This document shows, one piece after another, positions 1 through 7,105 of a stretch of DNA of 49,735 nucleotides; position 1 is the first letter of the stretch, and every line of letters starts with the position of its first letter. The position numbers and the translations under genes are program-made. The notes under the pieces were generated by a model. That model was not told where the DNA came from. It searched no databases and saw nothing but the letters and a program-made list of their open reading frames with translations. Source of the DNA: an uncultured Lachnospiraceae bacterium (lineage in GTDB: Bacteria; Bacillota; Clostridia; Lachnospirales; Lachnospiraceae). The DNA is taken from NCBI GenBank assembly GCA_946537305.1, contig CAMNFR010000012.1, forward strand, positions 1 through 49,735. Reading direction: 5' to 3'.

Positions 1-135
1 GTCGATGTCTTCCTGGCTCCATTTTTCGAACTCCAGCTGAGCTTTGTCCGCTCTTGCGAAACAAGCTTCGATGTCGTCGATCTGGTCCTGAGTCAGCTTG
101 GAATAAGGTACGGTCATGTCACTCATTCTGCTCAT
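1..135 (-). CDS. AdhE-like / acylating aldehyde dehydrogenase, N-terminal 45 residues only (runs off window)
   Basis: Only the first 45 codons are present; the gene continues left of base 1. The peptide begins MSRMSDMTVPYSK and contains ADKAQLEFEKWSQEDID, which resembles the first helix of acylating aldehyde dehydrogenases and the N-terminus of bifunctional AdhE (a KAQxxF...QEQVDKI pattern). Such enzymes reduce acyl-CoA to aldehyde with NADH. The start is the ATG at 135, preceded by GGAGG at 146-150 with good spacing. It has its own promoter at 233-261. The family call rests on a short helix, so another aldehyde dehydrogenase is possible. Confidence 0.5.
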   Translation of the reverse strand, partial: MSRMSDMTVPYSKLTQDQIDDIEACFARADKAQLEFEKWSQEDID

Positions 136-232
136 TGTTTGGGTTCCTCCTTATCTTGTTGTAAAACCGCTTTGCGGCATGAACAATACGTGCGGATTTC
201 GTTGTACGGAATCTTTTCTTTCGCACAATGGA

Positions 233-261
233 ATTATACTATATACGCTTAACATCGTCAA
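233..261 (-). promoter_or_regulatory. sigma-A-type promoter of the AdhE-like gene
   Basis: On the minus strand, -35 TTGACG (256-261) and -10 TATAAT (233-238) are separated by exactly 17 bases. The start codon lies about 100 bases downstream, leaving a leader of roughly 90 nt. Confidence 0.75.
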
Positions 262-270
262 TCCTTTATT

Positions 271-298
271 CATATAAAAGAAATACTTGTTTTATATG
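271..298. promoter_or_regulatory. Palindrome upstream of the -35 box, possible operator
   Basis: CATATAAAA (271-279) is mirrored perfectly by TTTTATATG (290-298) with a 10-base spacer. It sits 10 bases upstream of the -35 element of the AdhE-like gene. It could be an activator site, or a weak GC-poor hairpin at the end of the upstream isomerase gene, but there is no T-tract after it, which favours a protein site. Confidence 0.35.
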
Positions 299-343
299 AG
301 AATCAACGAATTGCGAATAGATTTTATTTCTATTTATGCTGAT

Positions 344-1183
344 TTATTCGATGCCGTTGGCAGCAAAATAGGATTTCGCTACTTCAAGGCAGCGGGCCGC
401 ATGACCGGCTACACCGCGGGCTTCGATCTCTTTCAGGTTCGGAAGCTCGATGGACAGCGGGATCTCAGGCATGGCCTTGACCATACCGGCGATATCCATT
501 ACGCCTTCGCCGGGATACATACGTCCTTCACGGGCGGTCCACAGCATCAGATCATCTTTGATGTTGTCCAGTACGGGATCTCCATCGGGGCCGGCAGGGC
601 CATCGCACAGATGGATGAAGCGGAAGTACTTTCTGGGGGTGCGGGCCAGTTCCTTGGCAGTCACACCGGCGCGGCCAGCATGCAGCGTATCTACCATAAC
701 AAATACGTTGTCGCGTGCCAGATCATCGATCAGGGTGATATCTTCCTGCAGGTTACGTACGCCAGCCCAGGGCAGGAACTCGATGTTGTAGCACAGACCG
801 AATTCTTTGGCCATATCGGCGATCTTGCCGGCGGTCTCGGTGTACCAACCCTTGTCACGGGTCCAGATGCTGCCCAGCACATCGGTGCCGCCCAGCTCTG
901 CAGCCTTTTCAAAGGCGGGCTTGTACTCATCAATGCTCAGGTCAGGACGAACACGTGCCAGTTCGATATCCATCAGGGGCATGTCATATTCCTTCAGCGC
1001 AGCCTTGGTGGCCTCGAACAGGGCCGGATCCTTGTCCAGCAGGAACTCGGGCTCGCCGGGCAGATGCATCGGGATGGTTCTCAGGCTGACATAGTCATAG
1101 CCTGCTTCTTTAGCAATTTTGATCTGATCCATAGGATTGGTGCCCGGGATCGTCAGATACGCAAGTGAAAACTTTCTGGCCAT
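344..1183 (-). CDS. Sugar phosphate isomerase/epimerase family protein (AP-endonuclease-2 TIM barrel)
   Basis: A 279-residue protein of the xylose-isomerase-like TIM-barrel family (PF01261), which isomerises or epimerises sugars and cyclitols with a divalent metal. Metal-ligand-type residues fall at strand ends as expected: the Glu of NIEFLPW, the Asp/His of MVDTLHAG, the His of FIHLCDG and the Glu of LSIELPN. The ATG at 1183 is chosen because AAGGAGG precedes it by seven bases; a longer in-frame start at 1276 has no ribosome binding site. It has its own promoter, and the AdhE-like gene follows on the same strand under a separate promoter. The substrate cannot be told from sequence. Confidence 0.8.
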   Translation of the reverse strand: MARKFSLAYLTIPGTNPMDQIKIAKEAGYDYVSLRTIPMHLPGEPEFLLDKDPALFEATKAALKEYDMPLMDIELARVRPDLSIDEYKPAFEKAAELGGTDVLGSIWTRDKGWYTETAGKIADMAKEFGLCYNIEFLPWAGVRNLQEDITLIDDLARDNVFVMVDTLHAGRAGVTAKELARTPRKYFRFIHLCDGPAGPDGDPVLDNIKDDLMLWTAREGRMYPGEGVMDIAGMVKAMPEIPLSIELPNLKEIEARGVAGHAARCLEVAKSYFAANGIE

Positions 1184-1294
1184 TGGTAATCCTCCTTCAC
1201 TGTTTGCCATAGGGTTTCTTTGTCGTAAGACCGTGATTCCATACAACGAAATTCTAGCTGCGTCAAATTTCATCACAATCTCAAAACTATTATG

Positions 1295-1323
1295 ATTATA
1301 CTAACGGAATTACACATTGTCCA
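1295..1323 (-). promoter_or_regulatory. Promoter of the isomerase/epimerase gene
   Basis: Minus-strand -35 TGGACA (1318-1323) and -10 TATAAT (1295-1300) with a 17-base spacer, about 110 bases before the start codon. The rest of 1184-1440 is AT-rich and shows no coding potential. Confidence 0.75.
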
Positions 1324-1440
1324 GTAAAATATATTATCATTTCTTCTTTTTGCTTATTTTATTTTTATCTCTTCTCTTGTGGTTTTCATATTATTAACAA
1401 TTCTTCATCCAATCTTACGGATATTGGATTCCATTTACGT

Positions 1441-1479
1441 AAAAAAGGCCCAAGATTTCATCTAATGAAATCTTGGGCC
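1441..1479 (-). terminator. Strong intrinsic terminator of the 12-kb housekeeping operon
   Basis: A perfect 15-bp stem (1447-1461 with 1465-1479) closes a 3-base loop and is followed on the minus strand by six T (A-run at 1441-1446). It lies 18 bases past the amidase stop codon and ends the operon that starts at fmt. Confidence 0.9.
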
Positions 1480-1496
1480 GCTGATCAGTTCATTAT

Positions 1497-2525
1497 TTAA
1501 GATTCCTCTTCCTCTGTACCTGCATTTTTCACATCCGTCAGGAATGTCTTCCAGGCATCTTCATGCTCCACATAATATCGGGGGCACATTTTTCTTGTGA
1601 TATCATAATGGCGGATCACTGCCTCCTCCGAAAGACCGTACTGTTCACAAAGCCAGGCGGTCAGCTTTACCAGGGAGGCATAGGTCTCATCCGTAAACTT
1701 TCCCTCTTCATCCGAATGGCAGCATTCGATAGAGATCGTGTCCATGTTCCGGTTATTGGAGGCATAAGCCACCTCGCCCAGCGGTACGGCCGCGATCACC
1801 TCACCTTCGATGCCAATGATAAAGTTACTGCTGGCCCGGGTCTCATGAGACGCGGAAAGTCCTTCAAAATAATCCCGGCTCTCCTGTGCCGTTCTCCCCG
1901 GCACTGCCGTATTATGAATAACAATTCCCCGTATGGTATCCGTAGCGATGCCGGGTCTGGAATAGGAATTGATCGTTAAGTACTGTTCCTGTACATAATC
2001 CGGAAGACCGTCTGCATTCACATTCCGCCGGCCGCCCTTCAGAAGCTGCCTCACCAGCATGGTTCCGCCGATCAGGACCACCACAGCCAGCAATACTATG
2101 GCAAGAATACGTAAATGTGAACGAATAAAAGAAACCGCACGGCTGACCGGGGTAACCTGACTGGCTTTTTTCTTCCTTGAGATCCGTTCCAGTCTCTCCG
2201 CCGCCGAGGAAGCGCCTGCGCTCTTATGATTCCCGGCTGTCTTTCTGGCCGCCGTCTTCCGGCGGATTTCCTCCCACCGGTTCCTGGCACTGGCTCCTGT
2301 ACGTTTCTCTTCTCCGGCGGTCTCCTCTTCTTCGGGAATCTGCACCGGTTCTTCAACGGTTTCTTCCAGGCGCACTTCTGCCGGCGCCGTCTCCGCCGGT
2401 GCTGTCTGCTCCGGTTCCTCCGTTCTGCGCCGTACCGGCCGGGTAGTCATGGACGGATTGCTCCAGTCAAATACCAGGTCATCGTAATTGACCCCCGACC
2501 CTTTTCTGTTATCCTGTTCCGACAT
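1497..2525 (-). CDS. Membrane-anchored N-acetylmuramoyl-L-alanine amidase (amidase_2/PGRP fold)
   Basis: A 342-residue protein that should cleave the lactyl-amide bond between muramic acid and the stem peptide at the outer face of the membrane. Residues 1-135 are a long Glu/Pro- then Lys/Arg-rich cytoplasmic tail, about 138-162 is one transmembrane helix (ILAIVLLAVVVLIGG), and about 195-335 is the catalytic domain. Zinc ligands as in T7 lysozyme are visible: His in VIHNTA, His in IRHYDIT and Cys in KMCPR. It is the last gene of the operon, three bases after uppP, next to other envelope functions (UppP, PASTA kinase), which fits cell-wall turnover. The charged N-tail is not typical of the family. 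Confidence 0.85.
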   Translation of the reverse strand: MSEQDNRKGSGVNYDDLVFDWSNPSMTTRPVRRRTEEPEQTAPAETAPAEVRLEETVEEPVQIPEEEETAGEEKRTGASARNRWEEIRRKTAARKTAGNHKSAGASSAAERLERISRKKKASQVTPVSRAVSFIRSHLRILAIVLLAVVVLIGGTMLVRQLLKGGRRNVNADGLPDYVQEQYLTINSYSRPGIATDTIRGIVIHNTAVPGRTAQESRDYFEGLSASHETRASSNFIIGIEGEVIAAVPLGEVAYASNNRNMDTISIECCHSDEEGKFTDETYASLVKLTAWLCEQYGLSEEAVIRHYDITRKMCPRYYVEHEDAWKTFLTDVKNAGTEEEES

Positions 2526-2528
2526 CTG

Positions 2529-3371
2529 TTACGCCCCCATCAAAGCCCGAATACCAAAATATGCGACCACCAGTATGCCCAGTGCTATCCGGTAATAGCC
2601 AAATACCTTAAAATCTTTTTTGCGAATATAATCCATCAGGAAACGAATGGCAAGGATCGAGACCCCAAAGGCCACCGCCATCCCAAGGAACAGCGCCAGA
2701 AGTTCCGGCGCGGAAAAATGCAGGCCGTATTTGATCAGCTTTAAAAAGCTGGCCCCGAACATGATCGGGATGGCCATAAAGAAGGAAAACTCTGCCGCCA
2801 CCGACCTCGACACTCCAAAGAACATGGCTCCAAGAATCGTGGAACCGGAACGGGATGTCCCGGGGACCAGCGAAAGGACCTGACAGCATCCGATCAGAAG
2901 CGCCATAGGCAGGGTCATCTGTCTGAAGCTGCGTACCCGCGGCCGCTTTTCGCCGTTTTTGTTTTCCAGCACGATGAACAGTACGCCGTACAGGATCAGC
3001 GTAAAAGCCACCACCTGCCATTTGTAGAAATGCTCATCAAAAAAGTCATTAAAGAGCACGCCCAGAACACCGGCCGGAATGCATCCCACGATCACTTTGA
3101 CCCAGATTCCAAGGATGTCCTTCTTCTCTTTCTCCGAATGTCGGGGAGAAAAGGGATTGAGACGGTGAAAATACAGGACGCAGACCGCCAGAATAGCCCC
3201 CAGCTGTATGACCACCCGGAACATTTCCATAAACTCTTCGCTCAGGGCCATGGGCCAGAAGCTTTCAAACAGGATCAGATGTCCGGTGGAACTGACCGGC
3301 AGCCATTCCGTAATGCCTTCCACAATGCCGTAAAAAATGACTTTTATAATCTCGACAAAATTCATGTTCAC
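2529..3371 (-). CDS. uppP: Undecaprenyl-diphosphatase
   Basis: A 280-residue polytopic membrane protein of the UppP/BacA family that recycles the peptidoglycan lipid carrier by dephosphorylating undecaprenyl diphosphate, and often gives bacitracin tolerance. The two signature motifs are clear: EGITEWLPVSSTGHLIL near the N-terminus and LVPGTSRSGSTI in the second half, which hold the catalytic Glu, Ser and Arg. Length matches the family (about 270). Its ATG overlaps the ung stop codon (ATGA at 3368-3371), so the two are probably translationally coupled. Confidence 0.95.
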   Translation of the reverse strand: MNMNFVEIIKVIFYGIVEGITEWLPVSSTGHLILFESFWPMALSEEFMEMFRVVIQLGAILAVCVLYFHRLNPFSPRHSEKEKKDILGIWVKVIVGCIPAGVLGVLFNDFFDEHFYKWQVVAFTLILYGVLFIVLENKNGEKRPRVRSFRQMTLPMALLIGCCQVLSLVPGTSRSGSTILGAMFFGVSRSVAAEFSFFMAIPIMFGASFLKLIKYGLHFSAPELLALFLGMAVAFGVSILAIRFLMDYIRKKDFKVFGYYRIALGILVVAYFGIRALMGA

Positions 3372-4048
3372 TCCCTGATATTTTCGATCTGCCAGTCAAT
3401 GGGCGCTATGCCGTTCTCTTCCAGGAACTGATTGGCGCGGCTGAAATGACGGCAACCAAAGAACCCGTTATACGCAGAAAGGGGGCTCGGATGCGCCGCT
3501 GTCAGGATCAGATGACGTGGATTATTCAGCATCCGCGCCTTTGCCTGAGCAGGTCTTCCCCACAGCATAAATACCATCGGCCGATCCTGTGCATTCAACA
3601 CCCGGATCGCTGCGTCCGTAAATTCCTCCCAGCCGATTCCCCGGTGCGAATTGGCGCGGTGTGCCTGCACTGTCAGCACCGTATTCAGCATCAGTACGCC
3701 TTGTCTGGCCCATTTTACCAGATAGCCATTGTCCGGGATATAACAGCCCAGATCCTCCTGAAGTTCTTTATAAATGTTCTTCAGCGAAGGAGGAGGCTCC
3801 ACCCCCGGTTTTACCGAAAAGCAAAGTCCGTGCGCCTGCCCTACATTATGATACGGATCCTGTCCCAGGATCACCACCTTCACTTCAGAAAGCGGTGTCA
3901 GTTCAAAGGCAGAAAAGATCTCATCCGCCGGCGGGAAGACCTGCTGCGTCTGATACGCCTGCAGCACCGTCTGATACAGCTGGCGGTAATAAGGCTTTTT
4001 AAATTCCGGTGACAGCGGTTTCAGCCAGTCGTTTGCGATCGCGCCCAT
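3368..4048 (-). CDS. ung: Uracil-DNA glycosylase, family 1
   Basis: A 226-residue enzyme that removes uracil from DNA in base-excision repair. The catalytic water-activating motif GQDPYH (Asp64) and the C-terminal HPSPLSAY loop are both intact. The ATG at 4048 follows GGAGG by five bases; the in-frame GTG two codons upstream abuts the Shine-Dalgarno and is unlikely to be used. It sits between hisF and uppP in the same operon; the link to those genes looks like shared transcription, not shared function. Confidence 0.95.
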   Translation of the reverse strand: MGAIANDWLKPLSPEFKKPYYRQLYQTVLQAYQTQQVFPPADEIFSAFELTPLSEVKVVILGQDPYHNVGQAHGLCFSVKPGVEPPPSLKNIYKELQEDLGCYIPDNGYLVKWARQGVLMLNTVLTVQAHRANSHRGIGWEEFTDAAIRVLNAQDRPMVFMLWGRPAQAKARMLNNPRHLILTAAHPSPLSAYNGFFGCRHFSRANQFLEENGIAPIDWQIENIRE

Positions 4049-4059
4049 AGACACCTCCG

Positions 4060-4077
4060 GCGGACCTGCCGGTCCGC
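4060..4077 (-). other. Intercistronic hairpin just before the ung ribosome binding site
   Basis: GCGGACC and GGTCCGC form a 7-bp stem with a 4-base loop in the 32-base gap between hisF and ung. No T-tract follows, so it is not a terminator; it may tune mRNA stability or ung translation. Confidence 0.4.
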
Positions 4078-4080
4078 ACT

Positions 4081-4851
4081 TTATTCTTCCTCAGTCAGCC
4101 GCATGGAACAGCCGCGTTCCGTCAGATACTTTTTCAGATCCCGAATCTCCAGTTCCTTATAATGGAACAGGGAGGCTGCCAGCGCTGCATCGGCGCCGCC
4201 CTCTGTCAGGGCATCATAAAAATGTTCCTTTGTGCCGGCGCCGCCGGAAGCGATCACCGGTACCGGAACGGCATCGGCAATGGTCCTGGTGAGCGACAGG
4301 TCATAACCGGCCTTCGTTCCATCGCAGTCCATGCTGGTCAGCAGAATCTCGCCTGCGCCCATGCGGACGCCGCGCTCGGCCCATTCCACCGCATCCAATC
4401 CGGTATCAATGCGGCCGCCGTGCTTGAATACGTTCCAGCCTCCGTCCGGGCGCCTTCTGGCGTCGATAGCCAGCACAACGCACTGGCTTCCGAACTTTTC
4501 CGCCGCCTCGGAGATCAGCTCCGGGCGGTCAATGGCCGCAGAATTCACAGAGATCTTATCGGCGCCTTCCCGCAGAATGGTCTTAAAATCCTCGGTGGTA
4601 CGGATGCCGCCGCCCACCGTAAAGGGAATAAAGACCGTCTCCGCCACGCGGCGCACCATGTCCAAAACGATATTCCTGGCATCGGAACTGGCGGTAATAT
4701 CCAGAAAGACCAGCTCATCCGCGCCGGCCCTGTCATAGGCCGCCGCGATCTCCACCGGATCCCCCGCATCCCGCAGGTTCACAAAATTGACGCCCTTCAC
4801 CACACGGCCGGCGTGTACATCCAGGCAGGGAATGATTCTTTTGGTAAACAT
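4081..4851 (-). CDS. hisF: Imidazole glycerol phosphate synthase, cyclase subunit
   Basis: A 256-residue (beta/alpha)8 barrel that, with HisH, makes imidazole glycerol phosphate and AICAR, linking histidine and purine synthesis. The catalytic aspartates are present: Asp11 in [12 protein letters not shown] and Asp130 in VVLAIDARR; the phosphate-binding loops (GGGIRT, ASGGAG) are also intact. Length is standard. It lies 12 bases after hisH. No other his gene is in this operon, which is unusual because hisHF normally sit in a his operon. Confidence 0.96.
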   Translation of the reverse strand: MFTKRIIPCLDVHAGRVVKGVNFVNLRDAGDPVEIAAAYDRAGADELVFLDITASSDARNIVLDMVRRVAETVFIPFTVGGGIRTTEDFKTILREGADKISVNSAAIDRPELISEAAEKFGSQCVVLAIDARRRPDGGWNVFKHGGRIDTGLDAVEWAERGVRMGAGEILLTSMDCDGTKAGYDLSLTRTIADAVPVPVIASGGAGTKEHFYDALTEGGADAALAASLFHYKELEIRDLKKYLTERGCSMRLTEEE

Positions 4852-4863
4852 ACGAACACCCTC

Positions 4864-5472
4864 CTACAGACCGGCAAAAGCGGAAAGAATAGCAAGACCT
4901 GTGCGGCTGCTCTTTTCCGGGTGGAACTGACAGCCAAATACATTCCCGCATTCCACCGCCGCATGAATGTGTGTGCTGCCATATTCCGTGGAGGCCGCCA
5001 CGATATCCTCTTTGCCCGCCTTCAAATAGAAGGAATGGACAAAATAGACATAGGAACCATCCGGGATCCCGGCAAACAGCCGCGTCCCCGAGGTAATATC
5101 CAGAGAATTCCATCCCATGTGCGGGATCTTCAATCCCTCTTCCTTCGGGATGGCCAGGATCTTTCCGGGCAGAATATCCAACCCCCGTACGCCCGGCGTC
5201 TCATCGCTTTCAGAAAAAAGCAGCTGCATGCCCAGGCAAATCCCAAGCAGCGGTTTCCCGGACGCCGCTACCTCCCGGATGACCTCCGGAAGACCGAACC
5301 GGTGCAGGTTTTCCATGGCATCGCCAAAAGCGCCTACGCCCGGCAGGATCACTTTATCGGCGCGCCTCAGCACCTCCGGGTCCCGCGTGGTCACGGTCTC
5401 CTGTCCCAGATACGCCAATGCCTTTTCCACGCTGCGCAGATTGCCCGCATCGTAATCTATAATCGCGATCAT
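4864..5472 (-). CDS. hisH: Imidazole glycerol phosphate synthase, glutamine amidotransferase subunit
   Basis: A 202-residue class I glutaminase that delivers ammonia to HisF. The catalytic triad is visible: Cys79 in GICLGMQLLF, and His184 and Glu186 in CQFHPEKSS. Length is normal. It starts one base after the rpe stop codon, so it is clearly part of the rsgA-rpe transcript, and hisF follows directly. Confidence 0.96.
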   Translation of the reverse strand: MIAIIDYDAGNLRSVEKALAYLGQETVTTRDPEVLRRADKVILPGVGAFGDAMENLHRFGLPEVIREVAASGKPLLGICLGMQLLFSESDETPGVRGLDILPGKILAIPKEEGLKIPHMGWNSLDITSGTRLFAGIPDGSYVYFVHSFYLKAGKEDIVAASTEYGSTHIHAAVECGNVFGCQFHPEKSSRTGLAILSAFAGL

Positions 5473-5473
5473 A

Positions 5474-6178
5474 TTATTGATTTCCTTCCCCGCCAGAGAG
5501 CTGCTTTGCCCGGATTTCTTCCCTGGCGCGCATAAGCTCCATGAACTTTTTGGTATTTTCCGCAGGATTCCCGCGGAACACGGCCGATCCGGCTACAAGC
5601 ACGTTGGCGCCCGCCGCCATGATCGCATCCGCATTTTTCAGCGTGACACCGCCGTCCACTTCGATATCAGTATCCAGCTTATACTTATCTGCGATCTCCC
5701 GCAGACCGTAGATCTTATCGATCAGGTACGGAATAAACTCCTGTCCGCCAAAGCCGGGGTTCACGGTCATCAGCAGTACCATATCCGCCTGCGGAAGGAT
5801 CCAGTCCAATGCCGTCAGCGGGGTGGCGGGGTTCAATGCTACACCGGTCTTCTTGCCCAGCGCATGAATGGCCCGCAGCGTCCGGTCCAGATGTGTGGAT
5901 GCTTCCGCGTGTACCGTAATAATATCCGCACCGGCCACGGCAAAGGGTTCCAGATAATAGTCAGGGTTTTCGATCATCAGATGGACGTCAAAGATCATAT
6001 CCGATCTTTTTCTCAGGCTCTCGATCATCGGAAGTCCGATGGAGAGACTGGGAACAAAGTGTCCATCCATTACATCCAGATGGATATAAGGCGCACCCGC
6101 GCGCTCCACCGTTTCGATCTCCTCTCCCAGACGGGAAAAATCCGCCGCCAGGACAGAAGGGGATAATTTATAAAACAT
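5474..6178 (-). CDS. rpe: Ribulose-phosphate 3-epimerase
   Basis: A 234-residue TIM-barrel enzyme interconverting ribulose-5-phosphate and xylulose-5-phosphate in the pentose phosphate pathway. Family motifs run in order: LSPSVLAADFSRL, HLDVMDGHFVP, DVHLMIENP, MTVNPGFGGQ and EVDGGV, which supply the metal-binding His/Asp residues and the phosphate loop. The ATG at 6178 is preferred because GGAGG lies five bases upstream; an ATG five codons earlier overlaps that signal. It follows rsgA, as in many Firmicutes, but is followed by hisHF instead of the more usual thiamine pyrophosphokinase gene. Confidence 0.95.
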   Translation of the reverse strand: MFYKLSPSVLAADFSRLGEEIETVERAGAPYIHLDVMDGHFVPSLSIGLPMIESLRKRSDMIFDVHLMIENPDYYLEPFAVAGADIITVHAEASTHLDRTLRAIHALGKKTGVALNPATPLTALDWILPQADMVLLMTVNPGFGGQEFIPYLIDKIYGLREIADKYKLDTDIEVDGGVTLKNADAIMAAGANVLVAGSAVFRGNPAENTKKFMELMRAREEIRAKQLSGGEGNQ

Positions 6179-6220
6179 AAGCACCTCCGACATTGCAGCA
6201 GATAAATGGCCCTGCTGTTT

Positions 6221-7105
6221 TCAGTATTTTCTCCGGTTCCGAAGTTCCTCCGCCATCTGGCAATAGTTTTCGTACCGGATGCGCGGAATTTTACCCTCCC
6301 GCACAGCATCTTTTACGCCACATTCCGGCTCTCCCAGATGTACACAGTCCAGGAAACGGCACTCTTCCCGATACGCATCAAATTCAGGATAACAGGACGC
6401 CAGCTCTGTCAGATCCTCCGCAAATATGTTCAGCGAAGTAAAACCGGGCGTATCCATCAGGAATGTATCCTCTTCCAGGAAAAAGAGTTCCGAGTGGCGT
6501 GTGGTATGGCGCCCCCGACCGATCTTTTTGCTGATCTCTCCCGTAGCCATGGCGGCATCCGGGCAGAGCGTATTCAGCAGGGAAGATTTTCCAACACCCG
6601 AAGGACCGGCCAGCACCGTGGTCCGCCCGTGCAAAAGGCGATGCAATTCTTCCATGCCGCGGCCCTCGGATACACTCAGGCAATGCACCTGACAACCGGC
6701 ATTCCGGTAGATTTCCTGCACTCGCTGCTGCTCTTCCTCATCGCTCAGATCCGCCTTGTTAAATATCAGGATCACCGGCACCTCCCACCGATGCATCATG
6801 ACCAGAAAGCGGTCAAGGAGATTCCAGTTCGGCGCCGGCTTCTGCAACGCGAACACCAGCATGGCCTGATCTATGTTGGCCACAGCCGGTCGGATCAGCG
6901 CATTTCTGCGCGGCAGTATTTCTGTGACGCTTCCTTCTAAGTCCGTTTCATCCAGGATCTCAAAGCGTACTTCATCCCCTACCAGCGGTTTTTCTCCTCG
7001 GTTGCGGAAGATCCCCACCGCCCGGCAGGCATATACGCGGGAGACGCGGTCATGCACATAGTAGAAACCGCCCACGCCGCGAATAATCGTTCCCTCCATG
7101 GCCAT
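6221..7105 (-). CDS. rsgA: Ribosome small-subunit maturation GTPase A
   Basis: A 294-residue circularly permuted GTPase that checks late 30S subunit assembly. An OB-fold N-domain is followed by the GTPase motifs in permuted order: NKADL (G4), GPSGVGKSSLLN (G1/P-loop) and DTPGF (G3). A C-terminal zinc site is read as CRFLDCVHLGEPEC, giving the expected Cys/His set. The start codon overlaps the prkC stop as TAATG (7103-7107), indicating translational coupling. The prkC-rsgA-rpe order is a conserved Firmicutes arrangement. Confidence 0.96.
   Translation of the reverse strand: MAMEGTIIRGVGGFYYVHDRVSRVYACRAVGIFRNRGEKPLVGDEVRFEILDETDLEGSVTEILPRRNALIRPAVANIDQAMLVFALQKPAPNWNLLDRFLVMMHRWEVPVILIFNKADLSDEEEQQRVQEIYRNAGCQVHCLSVSEGRGMEELHRLLHGRTTVLAGPSGVGKSSLLNTLCPDAAMATGEISKKIGRGRHTTRHSELFFLEEDTFLMDTPGFTSLNIFAEDLTELASCYPEFDAYREECRFLDCVHLGEPECGVKDAVREGKIPRIRYENYCQMAEELRNRRKY

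Noticed and set aside
4162-5535. 457-residue plus-strand frame opposite hisF and hisH
   Set aside because: Antisense to two certain genes; no domain recognisable; typical shadow in GC-rich DNA.
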